Of a stretch of 64,000 nucleotides of DNA, positions 19,510-28,822 are shown piece by piece; the first letter of the stretch is position 1, and every line of letters starts with the position of its first letter. Location of the stretch: contig NZ_JAGPBB010000006.1 of assembly GCF_018063565.1 (NCBI RefSeq), positions 1 to 64,000 of the forward strand, written 5' to 3'. The notes below the pieces were generated by a model, which saw nothing but the letters and a program-made list of their open reading frames with translations, was not told where the DNA came from and did no database searches. The stretch comes from Rhodoferax sp. (GTDB taxonomy: Bacteria > Pseudomonadota > Gammaproteobacteria > Burkholderiales > Burkholderiaceae_C). Position numbers and translations under genes: made by a program.

Positions 19510-19529
19510 TTGAGGCATTTATGCCTCAA
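19510..19529. terminator. Hairpin between convergent decarboxylase gene and fabI
   Basis: TTGAGGCAT-TT-ATGCCTCAA is a perfect 9-bp inverted repeat. It overlaps the fabI stop codon and lies 55 bp after the decarboxylase stop. Short T-rich stretches on both sides suggest a weak two-way terminator; a long T-run is missing. Confidence 0.5.
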
Positions 19530-20317
19530 TTTCCGGTCTCGACGACGGCCACGGCCGTTTGGCTGACGCCGCAATCAACATAGGAGATCTGCCCGGTCAT
19601 GCCGGACGCCAGATCGCTGAGCAGAAAGGCGGCCACATTGCCGACCTCGTCAATGGTGACATTGCGCTTGAGGGGTGAGGCTGCTGCCGAAATACCGAGC
19701 AACTTACCGAAATCCTTGATGCCACTGGCCGCGAGTGTCTTGATGGCACCGGCGCTGAGTCCATTGACCCGAATGCCCCTCGCACCCACGGCGTCCGCCA
19801 AGTATCGTACTGATGACTCCAGTGACGCCTTGGCCAATCCCATGGTGTTGTAACTTGGTACCACCCGCACGCCGCCCAGGTAGGTGAGGGTCAGCAGCGA
19901 CGCGGTGCTGCTCAGGTAGGGCAGGGCGGCCTTGGCCATGGCGGGAAAACTGTAGGCGCTGATGTCGTGCGCAATGCGGAAATTCTCTCGCGTCAGACCA
20001 TCCAAAAAATTGCCGGCAATGGCTTCGCGGGGGGCAAAGCCGATACTGTGAACAAAACCGTCGAACTGTGGCCAATGAACCGACAACTCCTTGAATAGGT
20101 TGTCTATCTGAGCATCGTCGGCGACATCGCAATCAAAGATCAAGGTCGACCCGAAATCCGCTGCAAACTCGGTAATGCGGTCTTTAAACCGTTCACCGAC
20201 ATAGCTGAAAGCCAATTCAGCGCCCTGAGCGTGGCATGCCTTAGCGATCCCATAGGCAATGGATCGATTGGACAAGACGCCAGTGATCAGAAGTTTTTTC
20301 CCTGTCAGAAAACCCAT
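19526..20317 (-). CDS. fabI: Enoyl-[acyl-carrier-protein] reductase [NADH]
   Basis: The 263-residue short-chain dehydrogenase performs the last reduction in each fatty-acid elongation cycle. Its cofactor region is LLITGVLSNRSIAYGIAKA. The catalytic pair falls at the E. coli positions, Tyr156 and Lys163, in SYNTMGLAKASLE. GFAPREAI and the SAGAIKTLAASGI substrate loop are also present. The ATG at 20317 has GAGG seven bases upstream; the longer frame to 20329 is unlikely. It is separated by 193 bp from the upstream NAD(P)HX-repair gene and likely has its own promoter there. Confidence 0.95.
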   Translation of the reverse strand: MGFLTGKKLLITGVLSNRSIAYGIAKACHAQGAELAFSYVGERFKDRITEFAADFGSTLIFDCDVADDAQIDNLFKELSVHWPQFDGFVHSIGFAPREAIAGNFLDGLTRENFRIAHDISAYSFPAMAKAALPYLSSTASLLTLTYLGGVRVVPSYNTMGLAKASLESSVRYLADAVGARGIRVNGLSAGAIKTLAASGIKDFGKLLGISAAASPLKRNVTIDEVGNVAAFLLSDLASGMTGQISYVDCGVSQTAVAVVETGN

Positions 20318-20510
20318 ATACAACCTCAATAATTTTCAACTGTCAAATGCTCAGCGGCCACAAGTCGCATTTCGCACGAAAAAATGGACACTTGATGGTG
20401 GGGACACGCAACCAGGTCGCCACCAAAGCAGGAACTGCAGAATTGTCTCACGCGTCGGCGTTGTGAAACTGCGTCGGTGTACGGCCCAATGATCGGTTGG
20501 CACGAATTCT

Positions 20511-22001
20511 TTACCTCTCGATCGCGCACAAAACCCGACCTGCACCGCCCGAATCGACCCCGTGCCCAAGGCGTGCCAAAGCATTGGCAGTCAAGGGACA
20601 ATGTGCAGGCCATTGATCAGCGAGCGCTCCATGCCGGTAGACGCTGTGGCAGGCCGCATCAAAGGCATTCAGGCCACCAGCCAAGCTAGCCCCTACCATA
20701 CCGGCCAGCACATCGCCGGTGCCCGCTGTTGCCAGTCGGCCATTGCCCGTGGGATTAATGGCCATCTGCCCGGCAGTATCGGCAATCACCGTGCCAGACC
20801 CTTTCAGGACAACAACACATCCGGTTTTCTCGGTCAGGGCTTTTGCTGCGGCCAATCGATCTGCTTGTATCTGCGCTGCCGAGCATCCCAAGAGTCTGGC
20901 CGCCTCGAGCGGGTGAGGTGTCAGCACGGTTGGTGCAGCAGTGGCGGCTCGGCGTTGCAATGAATCCAGCAACTGAGCGTCACCGACCAATGCGTTGATG
21001 CCGTCGGCATCAATCACCAATCTCGCCGCTGTCGTGATCAGCGATGCCAGTTGAGACTTGATCGAATCGCCGGCACCACAACCACATACCACGGTCATCC
21101 CGGAGAAATCCAGTGCTGGTGAAGACCGAAACATCAGCTCCGGCAGAGTCATGTCTACCGGGAAGACTGGCTCGTCGAGCAAGCAGACAAAGACGCGTCC
21201 TGCGCCGCCATGCAGGGCTGCGCTCGCCGCAAGAATCGCTGCGCCAGACATGCCTTTGGCACCACCAACCACGGCAACATCACCAAAACAACCTTTGTGG
21301 GACTGGTGTCGCCTCTGCGGTGGTGCGGGCACCGCGAGCAGTTTCGCGCAAGGGGGACTGTTGGATCCAGAAACGTCCAGATCGTCGAACCAGACTTCAC
21401 CGCTGGCATCTCGACCCGCACCCATGAACAACCCAGGTTTCAGTGTCAACAAGCTCAGCGTATAGCTGGCCTGTACAGGCCGGTAAGGTGCAGCGCCGGT
21501 GTCCGAGTGCAGTCCGCTCGGCACATCAATGGCCAGTACCGGACATTGCGCGCCATTGAGATGTTCGATCAACTCGACCATCCGCGAAGGAGGCTGACGT
21601 GCCATGCCACCAATGCCCAGCAGCGCATCAACGCACAAATCACAGTCACTGGTTGGTCCGGCAACAAACTGCACACCCGCAGCCACAGCACGCTGGTGGG
21701 CCAGCGCACTGTCAGGCGGCAAATGCGTTGGATCACCCAGCCATGTGACTGTCGCGAATTTGCCCAAGCGCGCCAACTGGACAGCGGTCTCCAGTCCGTC
21801 TCCGCCATTGTTGCCTGGCCCACAGGCAATCCAGATGTGATGGGCATGCGGCGCGACGGCCATCGCCAGCCGGGCACACGCTGCACCGGCACGCTGCATC
21901 AGAGTATTGACCGGCAACAGACGGATCGCCAGATCTTCAATATGGCGAGTTTGCGCCGTTGTGTAGAGTGGCCATGCAGTGCCAGGCGTGACGCGAATCA
22001 C
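20511..22001 (-). CDS. nnr: Bifunctional NAD(P)H-hydrate epimerase / ADP-dependent dehydratase
   Basis: The 496-residue protein fuses two repair activities for hydrated, damaged NAD(P)H. The N-terminal YjeF_N epimerase has LMQRAGAACARLA and GPGNNGGDGLETA. The C-terminal ribokinase-like dehydratase has KGCFGDVAVVGGAKGMSGAA, VVLKGSGTVIADTAG and NPTGNGRLATAGTGDVLAGM. The start is GTG at 22001, three bases after the stop of the metallo-hydrolase gene, so translation is probably coupled. The length matches the E. coli fused protein (about 515 aa). Confidence 0.94.
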   Translation of the reverse strand: MIRVTPGTAWPLYTTAQTRHIEDLAIRLLPVNTLMQRAGAACARLAMAVAPHAHHIWIACGPGNNGGDGLETAVQLARLGKFATVTWLGDPTHLPPDSALAHQRAVAAGVQFVAGPTSDCDLCVDALLGIGGMARQPPSRMVELIEHLNGAQCPVLAIDVPSGLHSDTGAAPYRPVQASYTLSLLTLKPGLFMGAGRDASGEVWFDDLDVSGSNSPPCAKLLAVPAPPQRRHQSHKGCFGDVAVVGGAKGMSGAAILAASAALHGGAGRVFVCLLDEPVFPVDMTLPELMFRSSPALDFSGMTVVCGCGAGDSIKSQLASLITTAARLVIDADGINALVGDAQLLDSLQRRAATAAPTVLTPHPLEAARLLGCSAAQIQADRLAAAKALTEKTGCVVVLKGSGTVIADTAGQMAINPTGNGRLATAGTGDVLAGMVGASLAGGLNAFDAACHSVYRHGALADQWPAHCPLTANALARLGHGVDSGGAGRVLCAIER

Positions 22002-22004
22002 GTT

Positions 22005-22892
22005 TCAAAACTCAAAACTGTCACCTTCTTTGGCGAGACGAATTTCCGGGTCGCCGCTTCGGCGCGGATTCTCCAGCAGCGCCTGACTGAAGACGGCCTC
22101 CAGGGCACCGTCGCTTCGGGTGGGTTCGTGGTGTGTGCAAAACAGCATTTTGGCGCCCGCGCGTCTGGCATATTGAATGCTCGAGTCAAAAGTGCCGTGC
22201 CCCCAGCCTTTCTTTGCCGGGTATTCGGTTCTTGTGTAGGAGCAATCGGCGATCAGCACATCCACACCGGCCATGGCACCTGAGATCTCTGCTGACTTTT
22301 CGTCCAGAAACGTCTGATACTCGGCAAACTCCGGATCCGTCTGTTCGTAGATATTCAGCGGCGGCTCGTGATCGCCGGTAAAAAAAAGCGATTTTCCGTT
22401 GGCCTCGATTCGGTAGCCTAAGTTTATGACCGGATGATTCATCAGGTAAGCAGTGATCCGGGCTGACCCGATCTGTACGCTCTCGCCGGGCTTTAGGGTG
22501 CAGTATTCAATGCTGGCCTTCATTTCCGCCTCGCGGACCGGGAAATAGCTGTACTGAAGCTGGACCGACATCACATGCTCCACGCCTTTGCCGGTGACTG
22601 GGTCAAAGGCGCCGTACAGCCTGAGCGTATTTCCTGGAATGAAGTTGGGTACAAAAAATGGCAAACCCTGAATGTGATCCCAATGTGAGTGGGTGATCAG
22701 CACATGCGCCGTCACCGGCAACTCTGCCAGCAAAGACTGCGACAAAGGAAAAATACCTGTGCCGGCATCCAAAATGATCAGTTCATTGCTGTCGGTACGA
22801 ACTTCGATGCAGGTCGTGTTTCCGCCATACTTCGTTGTGGCTGGACCCGGCGAAGCAATTGATCCCCGTACTCCCCAAAACTTGACTTTCAT
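22005..22892 (-). CDS. MBL-fold metallo-hydrolase
   Basis: The 295-residue metallo-beta-lactamase-fold enzyme begins VKFWGVRGSIASPGPATTKYGGNTTCIEV, as in PhnP/RNase Z-like and cyclic-nucleotide phosphodiesterase-like hydrolases. Metal ligands are visible in HSHWDH (HxHxDH), in the histidine of YLMNHPVINLGY, in FTGDHEP and in FCTHHEPTR. The substrate is not determined; a phosphodiester is plausible. The ATG at 22892 gives the family N-terminus. It lies 10 bp after the HDOD gene and 3 bp before nnr, forming a three-gene operon. Confidence 0.85.
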   Translation of the reverse strand: MKVKFWGVRGSIASPGPATTKYGGNTTCIEVRTDSNELIILDAGTGIFPLSQSLLAELPVTAHVLITHSHWDHIQGLPFFVPNFIPGNTLRLYGAFDPVTGKGVEHVMSVQLQYSYFPVREAEMKASIEYCTLKPGESVQIGSARITAYLMNHPVINLGYRIEANGKSLFFTGDHEPPLNIYEQTDPEFAEYQTFLDEKSAEISGAMAGVDVLIADCSYTRTEYPAKKGWGHGTFDSSIQYARRAGAKMLFCTHHEPTRSDGALEAVFSQALLENPRRSGDPEIRLAKEGDSFEF

Positions 22893-22902
22893 TTGTTGCC
22901 TG

Positions 22903-23754
22903 TTAGATTCGAGCGAACAGCTTGGCGCTCTCAAAGACCGTATTCAGATCGCCCAATGAGGCAATCACCTCTTCAAGCGATCCATCCATTTTTTTGCTTA
23001 TTTCCGGCGGTAGCACATGGATACACGGGTTGCCACCAAATCCGAATCGCAGCTGTTTGCTGATCTGGTTTGCCGTGTAGACGCAGGCCAGCAAATCCGA
23101 ATTCTGGCGCTCGGTGTCGTATTGATGCGCGATGGTGTCAATCAGCGTTGGCGCAAACCGCCATTTTTCAACCAGCATGGCGCCGACCACGGCGTGATCT
23201 GCACCAATGATCTCGCGCAACGCCATGTGTAGCGACGAGCCATCCCGTTGGCTTTGGTCGAGTGCCCGTTTGAATTCAATTGGCAGGAATTGCGCAAGCA
23301 CAACCTTGCCAAAATCGTGCAACAGACCGCCGATGAAGCAGTCCATTGGATCGGCGTCGTCCAGTCGACTGGCCAACTGTTTGGCAATTCCTGCCGTCGA
23401 CAGTGAATGCAACAAGTACTGATCAACGTCGAATCCAGCAGCGTTGTGCTTGGGCAGCATGCCAATGGCTGCAATACTCAATGCAAGATTCTTGATGGTG
23501 TTAAAACCCAGATACACCACGGCATGACTGATGGATGTAATCTGCTTGGGCAAACTGTAATAGGCGGAGTTCACCACCTTGAGAATCTTGACCGTTACAA
23601 CCGGATCCTTGTCAATCACTTGAACCAGATCCCGCGGCGTACAACTCACATCACGTGTGAGTTCCAGAATTTTTTCCACACTTTTCGGAAACGCAGGCAT
23701 CCCATCGACCGCGCTGGCGAGTTTGAGTGAGAGTTCGGGAGACAACGCGGACAT
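22903..23754 (-). CDS. HDOD domain signalling protein
   Basis: The 283-residue protein is an HDOD domain almost from end to end: GMPAFPKSVEKILELT, VIDKDPVVTVKILKVVNSAYYSLP, ISHAVVYLGFNTIKNLAL and GGLLHDFGKVVLAQ. HDOD proteins are HD-related domains usually without catalytic activity that act in signalling and stress pathways. I chose the ATG at 23754, close to the start of the domain; the frame continues upstream to 23868. It is first in the operon with the metallo-hydrolase and nnr genes. No adjacent sensor domain is present. Confidence 0.85.
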   Translation of the reverse strand: MSALSPELSLKLASAVDGMPAFPKSVEKILELTRDVSCTPRDLVQVIDKDPVVTVKILKVVNSAYYSLPKQITSISHAVVYLGFNTIKNLALSIAAIGMLPKHNAAGFDVDQYLLHSLSTAGIAKQLASRLDDADPMDCFIGGLLHDFGKVVLAQFLPIEFKRALDQSQRDGSSLHMALREIIGADHAVVGAMLVEKWRFAPTLIDTIAHQYDTERQNSDLLACVYTANQISKQLRFGFGGNPCIHVLPPEISKKMDGSLEEVIASLGDLNTVFESAKLFARI

Positions 23755-23880
23755 GTTGGTTCTTGGTCTCTGCAGCTTGAAGTTCTCAGTATTCCCTATT
23801 TCTCGAACGAAAAAAAGTTGCCAATTGCTGGACGGTCCCGAGCGCATGGTAAACCACTCTGTTGGCATTGCCCAAGCCTA

Positions 23881-23908
23881 TTGGGTTTGGGGCGGGACCT
23901 GTTATACT
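23881..23908 (+). promoter_or_regulatory. Probable promoter of rpsB-tsf
   Basis: TTGGGT (23881-23886) and TATACT (23903-23908) with a 16-bp spacer form a good sigma-70-like promoter. Transcription would start about 150 bases before rpsB, at the foot of the hairpin at 23910-23960. Confidence 0.55.
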
Positions 23909-23909
23909 T

Positions 23910-23960
23910 GATTGGCTTTGTTGGACTCAATCGCAGGAATGACGCCTAACAAAGTCAATC
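23910..23960 (+). promoter_or_regulatory. Hairpin in the rpsB leader (candidate S2 autoregulatory element)
   Basis: The left arm 23910-23924 pairs over 15 bp with the right arm 23946-23960, including two G-U pairs and no mismatch. The loop is 21 nt. It sits just after the probable promoter and about 100 nt before rpsB. In E. coli, S2 represses rpsB-tsf through the 5' leader; this structure is in the right place for such control, but I cannot verify the fold class. Confidence 0.5.
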
Positions 23961-24061
23961 GCAAACCAGTTTCCTCAAGGTGTTGGGTTTGACAGTGGCC
24001 GGATGGCAATTGCTCAAACACAAAACGAACTGGATTTTAGACATAACCTTTGGAGTTAGAT

Positions 24062-24814
24062 ATGGCAATTACCATGCGCGAAATGCTGGAAGCCGGTGTC
24101 CATTTTGGGCATCAGACACGCTTCTGGAATCCCAAGATGGCCCCTTTCATTTTTGGGCATCGCAACAAAATTCACATCATCAACCTGGAAAAATCGCTGC
24201 CGATGTTCCAGGATGCCGCCAAGTTTGTGCGCCAGATTTCGGCCAAGCGCGGCACGGTCCTGATGGTCGGTACCAAACGCCAGGCGCGCGAGACAGTTGC
24301 CGCCGAGGCACAGCGTGCCGGCGTTCCTTATGTGGATCAGCGCTGGCTCGGTGGCATGTTGACCAACTTCAAGACGGTCAAGACATCCATCAAACGTCTG
24401 AAGGACATGAAGACTCAGCAAGAAGCTGGTCTGGACAGCATGAGCAAAAAAGAGCAGTTGATGTTTGCACGTGAGTTGGAAAAACTCGAAAAAGACATCG
24501 GCGGCATTCAGGACATGAGTGTCTTGCCGGACGCGATTTTTCTGATTGATGTGGGCTATCACAAGATTGCCGTGGCCGAAGCCAAGAAGCTTGGTATTCC
24601 GTTGATTGCCGTGGTGGATTCGAATCACTCGCCGGAAGGAATTGATTACGTGATTCCTGGCAATGATGACTCTTCCAAGGCTGTGACGCTGTATGCCCGA
24701 GGCATCGCCGACGCCATTCTTGAAGGTCGCGCCAACGCCATCGACGATGTTGTCAAGGCTGTTGCCGCTGACAGTGCTGACGAATTTGTCGAAGTGGATG
24801 AGGCCACTGCCTAA
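24062..24814 (+). CDS. rpsB: 30S ribosomal protein S2
   Basis: The 250-residue protein has the standard S2 features: [22 protein letters not shown] at the start, [31 protein letters not shown], and [21 protein letters not shown] near the end. S2 joins the 30S subunit late, at the back of the head-body junction. The ATG at 24062 has GGAGTT upstream. It heads the rpsB-tsf-pyrH-frr-uppS series; a hairpin with T-run separates it from tsf. Confidence 0.98.
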   Translation: MAITMREMLEAGVHFGHQTRFWNPKMAPFIFGHRNKIHIINLEKSLPMFQDAAKFVRQISAKRGTVLMVGTKRQARETVAAEAQRAGVPYVDQRWLGGMLTNFKTVKTSIKRLKDMKTQQEAGLDSMSKKEQLMFARELEKLEKDIGGIQDMSVLPDAIFLIDVGYHKIAVAEAKKLGIPLIAVVDSNHSPEGIDYVIPGNDDSSKAVTLYARGIADAILEGRANAIDDVVKAVAADSADEFVEVDEATA

Positions 24815-24832
24815 GCAGTTTTCAACCCCACC

Positions 24833-24860
24833 AAAGGGGGCTTCGTTGCCCCTTTTTTTT
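24833..24860 (+). terminator. Terminator-like hairpin between rpsB and tsf
   Basis: GGGGC-TTCGTT-GCCCC preceded by AAAG and followed by eight T residues is a classic intrinsic terminator shape. Since tsf follows in the same direction, it probably acts as a partial terminator that lowers tsf relative to rpsB. Confidence 0.8.
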
Positions 24861-24901
24861 AGTTTTATTTTTACCAACTGTACTGAATTCGGAGATTTGA
24901 A

Positions 24902-25822
24902 ATGGCTGCAATTACCGCAAGCATGGTGGCTGAACTGCGTGGCAAGACTGATGCGCCCATGATGGAGTGCAAACGGGCCCTGACCGAGGCCGACGGCGAT
25001 ATGGCCAAGGCTGAAGAAATTCTGCGGGTCAAATTGGGTAGCAAGGCGGGCAAGGCAGCCAGCCGTGTGACGGCAGAAGGTGTTGTGACCTACAGCTTTG
25101 ATGCTGGTGTTGGTGCGCTGCTGGAAGTGAATTGTGAAACTGATTTTGTCACCAAGAACGACAGCTTTCTTGCTCTGGCCAATGCCGCAGCGTCTCTGGT
25201 GGCCAAGTACAACCCGGCCGATGTGGCGGCATTGGGCGCGTGTGAGTACAGCCAGGAGGGTTTTGGCCCGACACTGGAAGACGTGCGCAAGGGCCTGATT
25301 GGCAAAATTGGTGAGAACATGAGCTTTCGCCGCTTCAAGCGGTTTTCCGGAGGTCAGTTGGCTTCTTACTTGCATGGGACACGCATCGGCGTCGTAGTGG
25401 AGTATGCGGGCGACGAGATCGCTGCCAAGGACGTCGCGATGCATGTTGCCGCCATGAAGCCGGTGGCCTTGTCAAGCGACGACGTGCCGGCTGAACTGGT
25501 GGCGCGCGAGCGCTCGGTCGCCGCCGCCAAAGCCGCGGAAGATGCCGCCGTCGCAACAGCGGCTGGCAAACCGGTGCAATCCGCAGAGATTGTGGCCAAA
25601 CGTGTGGAAGGCGGCGTGCAAAAGTACCTCAAAGAAGTCTCTTTGCTGAACCAGTCATTCGTCAAAAATGACAAACAAACGGTCGAGCAGATGCTCAAGG
25701 CGGCCAATACGACCGTGAAGGCGTTCACTCTGTACGTGGTGGGTGAAGGCATTGAGAAGAAAGTGGACGACTTTGCCGCTGAAGTTGCCGCTCAGGTTGC
25801 CGCCGCGCAAAAGGCCAGCTGA
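24902..25822 (+). CDS. tsf: Elongation factor Ts
   Basis: The 306-residue guanine-nucleotide exchange factor for EF-Tu has the N-terminal UBA-like part [30 protein letters not shown] with the TDF-type core motif CETDFVTKN at about residues 78-86. Two dimerisation subdomains follow. The gene is preceded by GGAG and by the terminator-like hairpin after rpsB, and followed by pyrH 58 bases later. Confidence 0.97.
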   Translation: MAAITASMVAELRGKTDAPMMECKRALTEADGDMAKAEEILRVKLGSKAGKAASRVTAEGVVTYSFDAGVGALLEVNCETDFVTKNDSFLALANAAASLVAKYNPADVAALGACEYSQEGFGPTLEDVRKGLIGKIGENMSFRRFKRFSGGQLASYLHGTRIGVVVEYAGDEIAAKDVAMHVAAMKPVALSSDDVPAELVARERSVAAAKAAEDAAVATAAGKPVQSAEIVAKRVEGGVQKYLKEVSLLNQSFVKNDKQTVEQMLKAANTTVKAFTLYVVGEGIEKKVDDFAAEVAAQVAAAQKAS

Positions 25823-25879
25823 AAGGCTGCCTGGCGCCGCGTCGAAATCACTCAATTGGCATCATCTCAGGAGAATTAC

Positions 25880-26602
25880 ATGACCGAAGCCACACCAGCG
25901 TACCAGCGAATTCTGCTCAAGCTGTCGGGTGAGGCCCTGATGGGGGATGACAGTTTTGGCATCAACCGTGACACCATTGTTCGTATGGTCAACGAGATCG
26001 TTGATGTGACGCAGTTGGGTGTCGAGGTGGCCGTGGTGATAGGCGGTGGCAATATCTTCCGAGGCGTCGCGGGTGGATCTGTCGGTATGGATCGAGCAAC
26101 TGCGGACTACATGGGAATGCTTGCCACCGTGATGAACGCGCTGGCATTGGGAGATACCATGAACAAGGCAGGTCTGACCGCCCGTGTCATGTCGGCCATC
26201 GCCATCGAGCAGGTGGTTGAGCCATATGTGCGCCCCAAGGCTTTGCAGTATCTGGAAGAAGGAAAGGTCGTGATTTTTGCTGCCGGTACTGGAAACCCGT
26301 TTTTCACCACGGACACCGCGGCCGCGCTGCGCGGTGCGGAGATCGGGGCTCAGGTGGTCTTGAAAGCCACGAAGGTGGATGGCGTTTATAGCGCGGACCC
26401 AAAGAAAGACCTGTCTGCAACCCGTTACAGCAAAATTTCGTTTGATGAGGCCATGGCCAAGAACCTGGGCATCATGGATGCGACGGCCTTTGCCTTGTGT
26501 CGCGACCAGAAACTTCCGGTCAAGGTTTTTTCGATTTTTAAGCACGGCGCGCTGAAGCGGGTGGTGATGGGTGAGGACGAGGGCACCTTGGTCTACGCCT
26601 GA
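25880..26602 (+). CDS. pyrH: Uridylate kinase (UMP kinase)
   Basis: The 240-residue amino-acid-kinase-fold enzyme phosphorylates UMP to UDP. It shows [13 protein letters not shown] at the start, [31 protein letters not shown] and [14 protein letters not shown]. The ATG at 25880 has GGAG eight bases upstream and gives the usual length; the frame reaches upstream to a TTG at 25856. Its place between tsf and frr is conserved in bacteria. Confidence 0.97.
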   Translation: MTEATPAYQRILLKLSGEALMGDDSFGINRDTIVRMVNEIVDVTQLGVEVAVVIGGGNIFRGVAGGSVGMDRATADYMGMLATVMNALALGDTMNKAGLTARVMSAIAIEQVVEPYVRPKALQYLEEGKVVIFAAGTGNPFFTTDTAAALRGAEIGAQVVLKATKVDGVYSADPKKDLSATRYSKISFDEAMAKNLGIMDATAFALCRDQKLPVKVFSIFKHGALKRVVMGEDEGTLVYA

Positions 26603-26658
26603 GCGTGTCAAAATCGATCCTGTCACGAGCGCATTGAACCCGGATTGAGGAGAGAAAA

Positions 26659-27219
26659 ATGCCAATCACAGATGTCAGAAAAACCGCCGAGACCAAAATG
26701 GACCAGTCCATCGCCGCGTTTCAGCACAACTTGACCAAGATTCGTACTGGTCGTGCCAACCCCGCTTTGCTGGATTCGGTGCACGTTGATTACTATGGTT
26801 CGATGCTACCCATCAGTCAGGTCGCCAATGTGTCGTTGCTGGATTCTCGAACCGTGAGTGTTCAGCCCTGGGAGAAGGGCATGGGCGCAAAGATTGAGAA
26901 GGCGATTCGGGACAGTGATTTGGGTCTGAACCCGTCATCCATGGGTGACTTGATCCGCGTTCCGATGCCACCCATGTCGGAAGAGCGTCGCAAGGAACTT
27001 ACCAAAGTGGTGCGTTCGGAAGGTGAGAACGCCAAAATTGCCGTGCGTAACCTGCGCCGCGACGCTAACGAAGCCATCAAAAAGCTGGTCAAGGACAAGC
27101 TTGCCTCTGAAGATGAGCAAAAGCGGTGCGAGACCGATATTCAAAAGGTCACCGACAAACACATTATTGCGATCGATCAGTTGGTGGTTGCCAAAGAACA
27201 CGACATCATGGCGGTTTGA
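26659..27219 (+). CDS. frr: Ribosome recycling factor
   Basis: The 186-residue L-shaped protein splits post-termination ribosomes together with EF-G. It shows the conserved [27 protein letters not shown] and [15 protein letters not shown] segments, and ends in a helix with the family's hinge. It is preceded by GAGGAGAG and followed seven bases later by uppS. Confidence 0.98.
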   Translation: MPITDVRKTAETKMDQSIAAFQHNLTKIRTGRANPALLDSVHVDYYGSMLPISQVANVSLLDSRTVSVQPWEKGMGAKIEKAIRDSDLGLNPSSMGDLIRVPMPPMSEERRKELTKVVRSEGENAKIAVRNLRRDANEAIKKLVKDKLASEDEQKRCETDIQKVTDKHIIAIDQLVVAKEHDIMAV

Positions 27220-27226
27220 TCTGGCC

Positions 27227-27955
27227 ATGTTGCAGCAATCGGTACCCCGGCACATTGCCATTGTGATGGATGGCAATGGCCGGTGGGCCAGCAAGCGTTT
27301 TTTGCCACGTATTGCAGGGCATCGACAAGGCGTTGAATCCCTGAAGCGCTGCGCCAAAGCCTGTGATAGCCGGGGTGTGAAGGTTTTGACCGTGTTTGCC
27401 TTTTCGTCCGAAAACTGGCAGCGTCCGTCCGATGAGGTGTCGGGCTTGATGGATCTGTTTGCACTGGCATTGGGACGGGAAGTGTCACAACTGAATGCCG
27501 ATGGTGTGCAATTGCATTTTGTCGGAGAGCGCGATGGCCTATCGACGCGGGTGTTGCGCGGCATTGAAGACGCTGTGGCGGCAACTGCCGGGAACAAGCG
27601 CTTGGTCCTGAACATCTGCTTCAATTATGGTGGTCGCTGGGACATTGTCCAGGCTGCTGCCCAGTTGGCACGAGACGGTGCCTTGCCAACCGAAGAGCGC
27701 TTGAGCCAGGCGATGGCACTGGCCCATGTGCCTGATCCGGACTTGGTGATTCGCACGGGTGGCGAGTTGCGGGTCAGCAATTTCCTGCTGTGGCAATCTG
27801 CCTATGCCGAGTTCTTTTTTTCTGATGTGCTTTGGCCTGATTTTGATGAAGGCGCGCTGGACCTCGCCATCGGCGACTACGCGAGTCGGCAGCGACGTTT
27901 TGGCAAAACCTCAGAGCAGATCATGGTTGCGTCCGCCTCGAGCGACTTGGCTTAA
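27227..27955 (+). CDS. uppS: Undecaprenyl (isoprenyl) diphosphate synthase
   Basis: The 242-residue cis-prenyltransferase makes the C55 lipid carrier for peptidoglycan and O-antigen. It shows HIAIVMDGNGRWA at residues 9-21 with the catalytic aspartate, then FAFSSENWQRP, and DLVIRTGGELRVSNFLLWQ-type and FGKTSEQ near the end. The ATG at 27227 lies eight bases after frr; the frame upstream overlaps frr in another phase and is not coding. Its isoprenoid precursors depend on dxr three genes downstream. Confidence 0.97.
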   Translation: MLQQSVPRHIAIVMDGNGRWASKRFLPRIAGHRQGVESLKRCAKACDSRGVKVLTVFAFSSENWQRPSDEVSGLMDLFALALGREVSQLNADGVQLHFVGERDGLSTRVLRGIEDAVAATAGNKRLVLNICFNYGGRWDIVQAAAQLARDGALPTEERLSQAMALAHVPDPDLVIRTGGELRVSNFLLWQSAYAEFFFSDVLWPDFDEGALDLAIGDYASRQRRFGKTSEQIMVASASSDLA

Positions 27956-27964
27956 AGGCGCCAA

Positions 27965-28822
27965 ATGCTCAAACAACGCGTGATCACCGCATTGGCGCTG
28001 CTGCTGGTGTTGATACCGGCGGTACTGTATCCTGACGCCAGGGTCTTTTCTGCGCTGATGCTGCTCGTCATCGCTGCAGCCGGGTGGGAATGGGCCAGGA
28101 TGAATGACGCGCCGGCTATCGGGACCCTGGCAGGACCGGTGTTGTGTCTAGGGGTTTGTGGCGGTGTCTGGTGGTCTGGCTTTTTGCAGCAAACCATGGT
28201 GGCCTTGTGGCTTACCGCCGGTGCCCTATGGGTGCTGACAGGTGCCTGGGTACTCAGAACCGGTGTCGCCGCATGGTCGGGACATTCGAGATCGCTGCGA
28301 CTCGGTCTGGGTTGGTTGGCCCTTTGCCTGACCTGGCTGGCGGTAGTTCAGGCGCGATTGGTGGGAGTCAATTTTTTGATGTCGGTCTTGGCGCTGGTTT
28401 GGGTGGCTGACATTGGGGCCTATTTTTCTGGTCGGGCGTTTGGCGGAAAGTTCACCCGCAGCAAGTTGGCAGCGTCAATCAGCCCGGGGAAAAGCTGGGA
28501 AGGTGTTTGGGGCGGCATGTTGGGCGTTGTCGTGCTGGCGTTTGGCTGGCAATATGCCGATGCCGTGAACATGGCGCAGGTACCCAGTCTTTATACGGTG
28601 GTGGGACAGCATGGTTGGGGGTTGCTGTTGCTCGTGGCTGTGTTCTTGTCGCTGATGAGTGTCGTGGGGGACTTGGTTGAGTCTTTGGTCAAACGCAGCG
28701 CCGGTGTCAAAGACAGCAGCGGTCTGTTACCCGGACACGGTGGTGTACTGGATCGCATCGATGCCTTGCTGCCTACATTACCGCTGGCCATGATGCTTTA
28801 CGTTTATGCAAACCTGCCATGA
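27965..28822 (+). CDS. cdsA: Phosphatidate cytidylyltransferase
   Basis: The 285-residue integral membrane enzyme makes CDP-diacylglycerol, the branch point for all phospholipids. It has about eight hydrophobic segments. The CDS signature appears as ASISPGKSWEGVWGGMLG and, near the C-terminus, DLVESLVKRSAGVKDSSGLLPGHGG-VLDRIDAL. It starts ten bases after uppS and overlaps dxr by four bases (ATGA). Confidence 0.97.
   Translation: MLKQRVITALALLLVLIPAVLYPDARVFSALMLLVIAAAGWEWARMNDAPAIGTLAGPVLCLGVCGGVWWSGFLQQTMVALWLTAGALWVLTGAWVLRTGVAAWSGHSRSLRLGLGWLALCLTWLAVVQARLVGVNFLMSVLALVWVADIGAYFSGRAFGGKFTRSKLAASISPGKSWEGVWGGMLGVVVLAFGWQYADAVNMAQVPSLYTVVGQHGWGLLLLVAVFLSLMSVVGDLVESLVKRSAGVKDSSGLLPGHGGVLDRIDALLPTLPLAMMLYVYANLP

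Noticed and set aside
24056-25444. Minus-strand frame across rpsB and tsf
   Set aside because: It spans two highly conserved genes and an intergenic terminator; it has no own signals.
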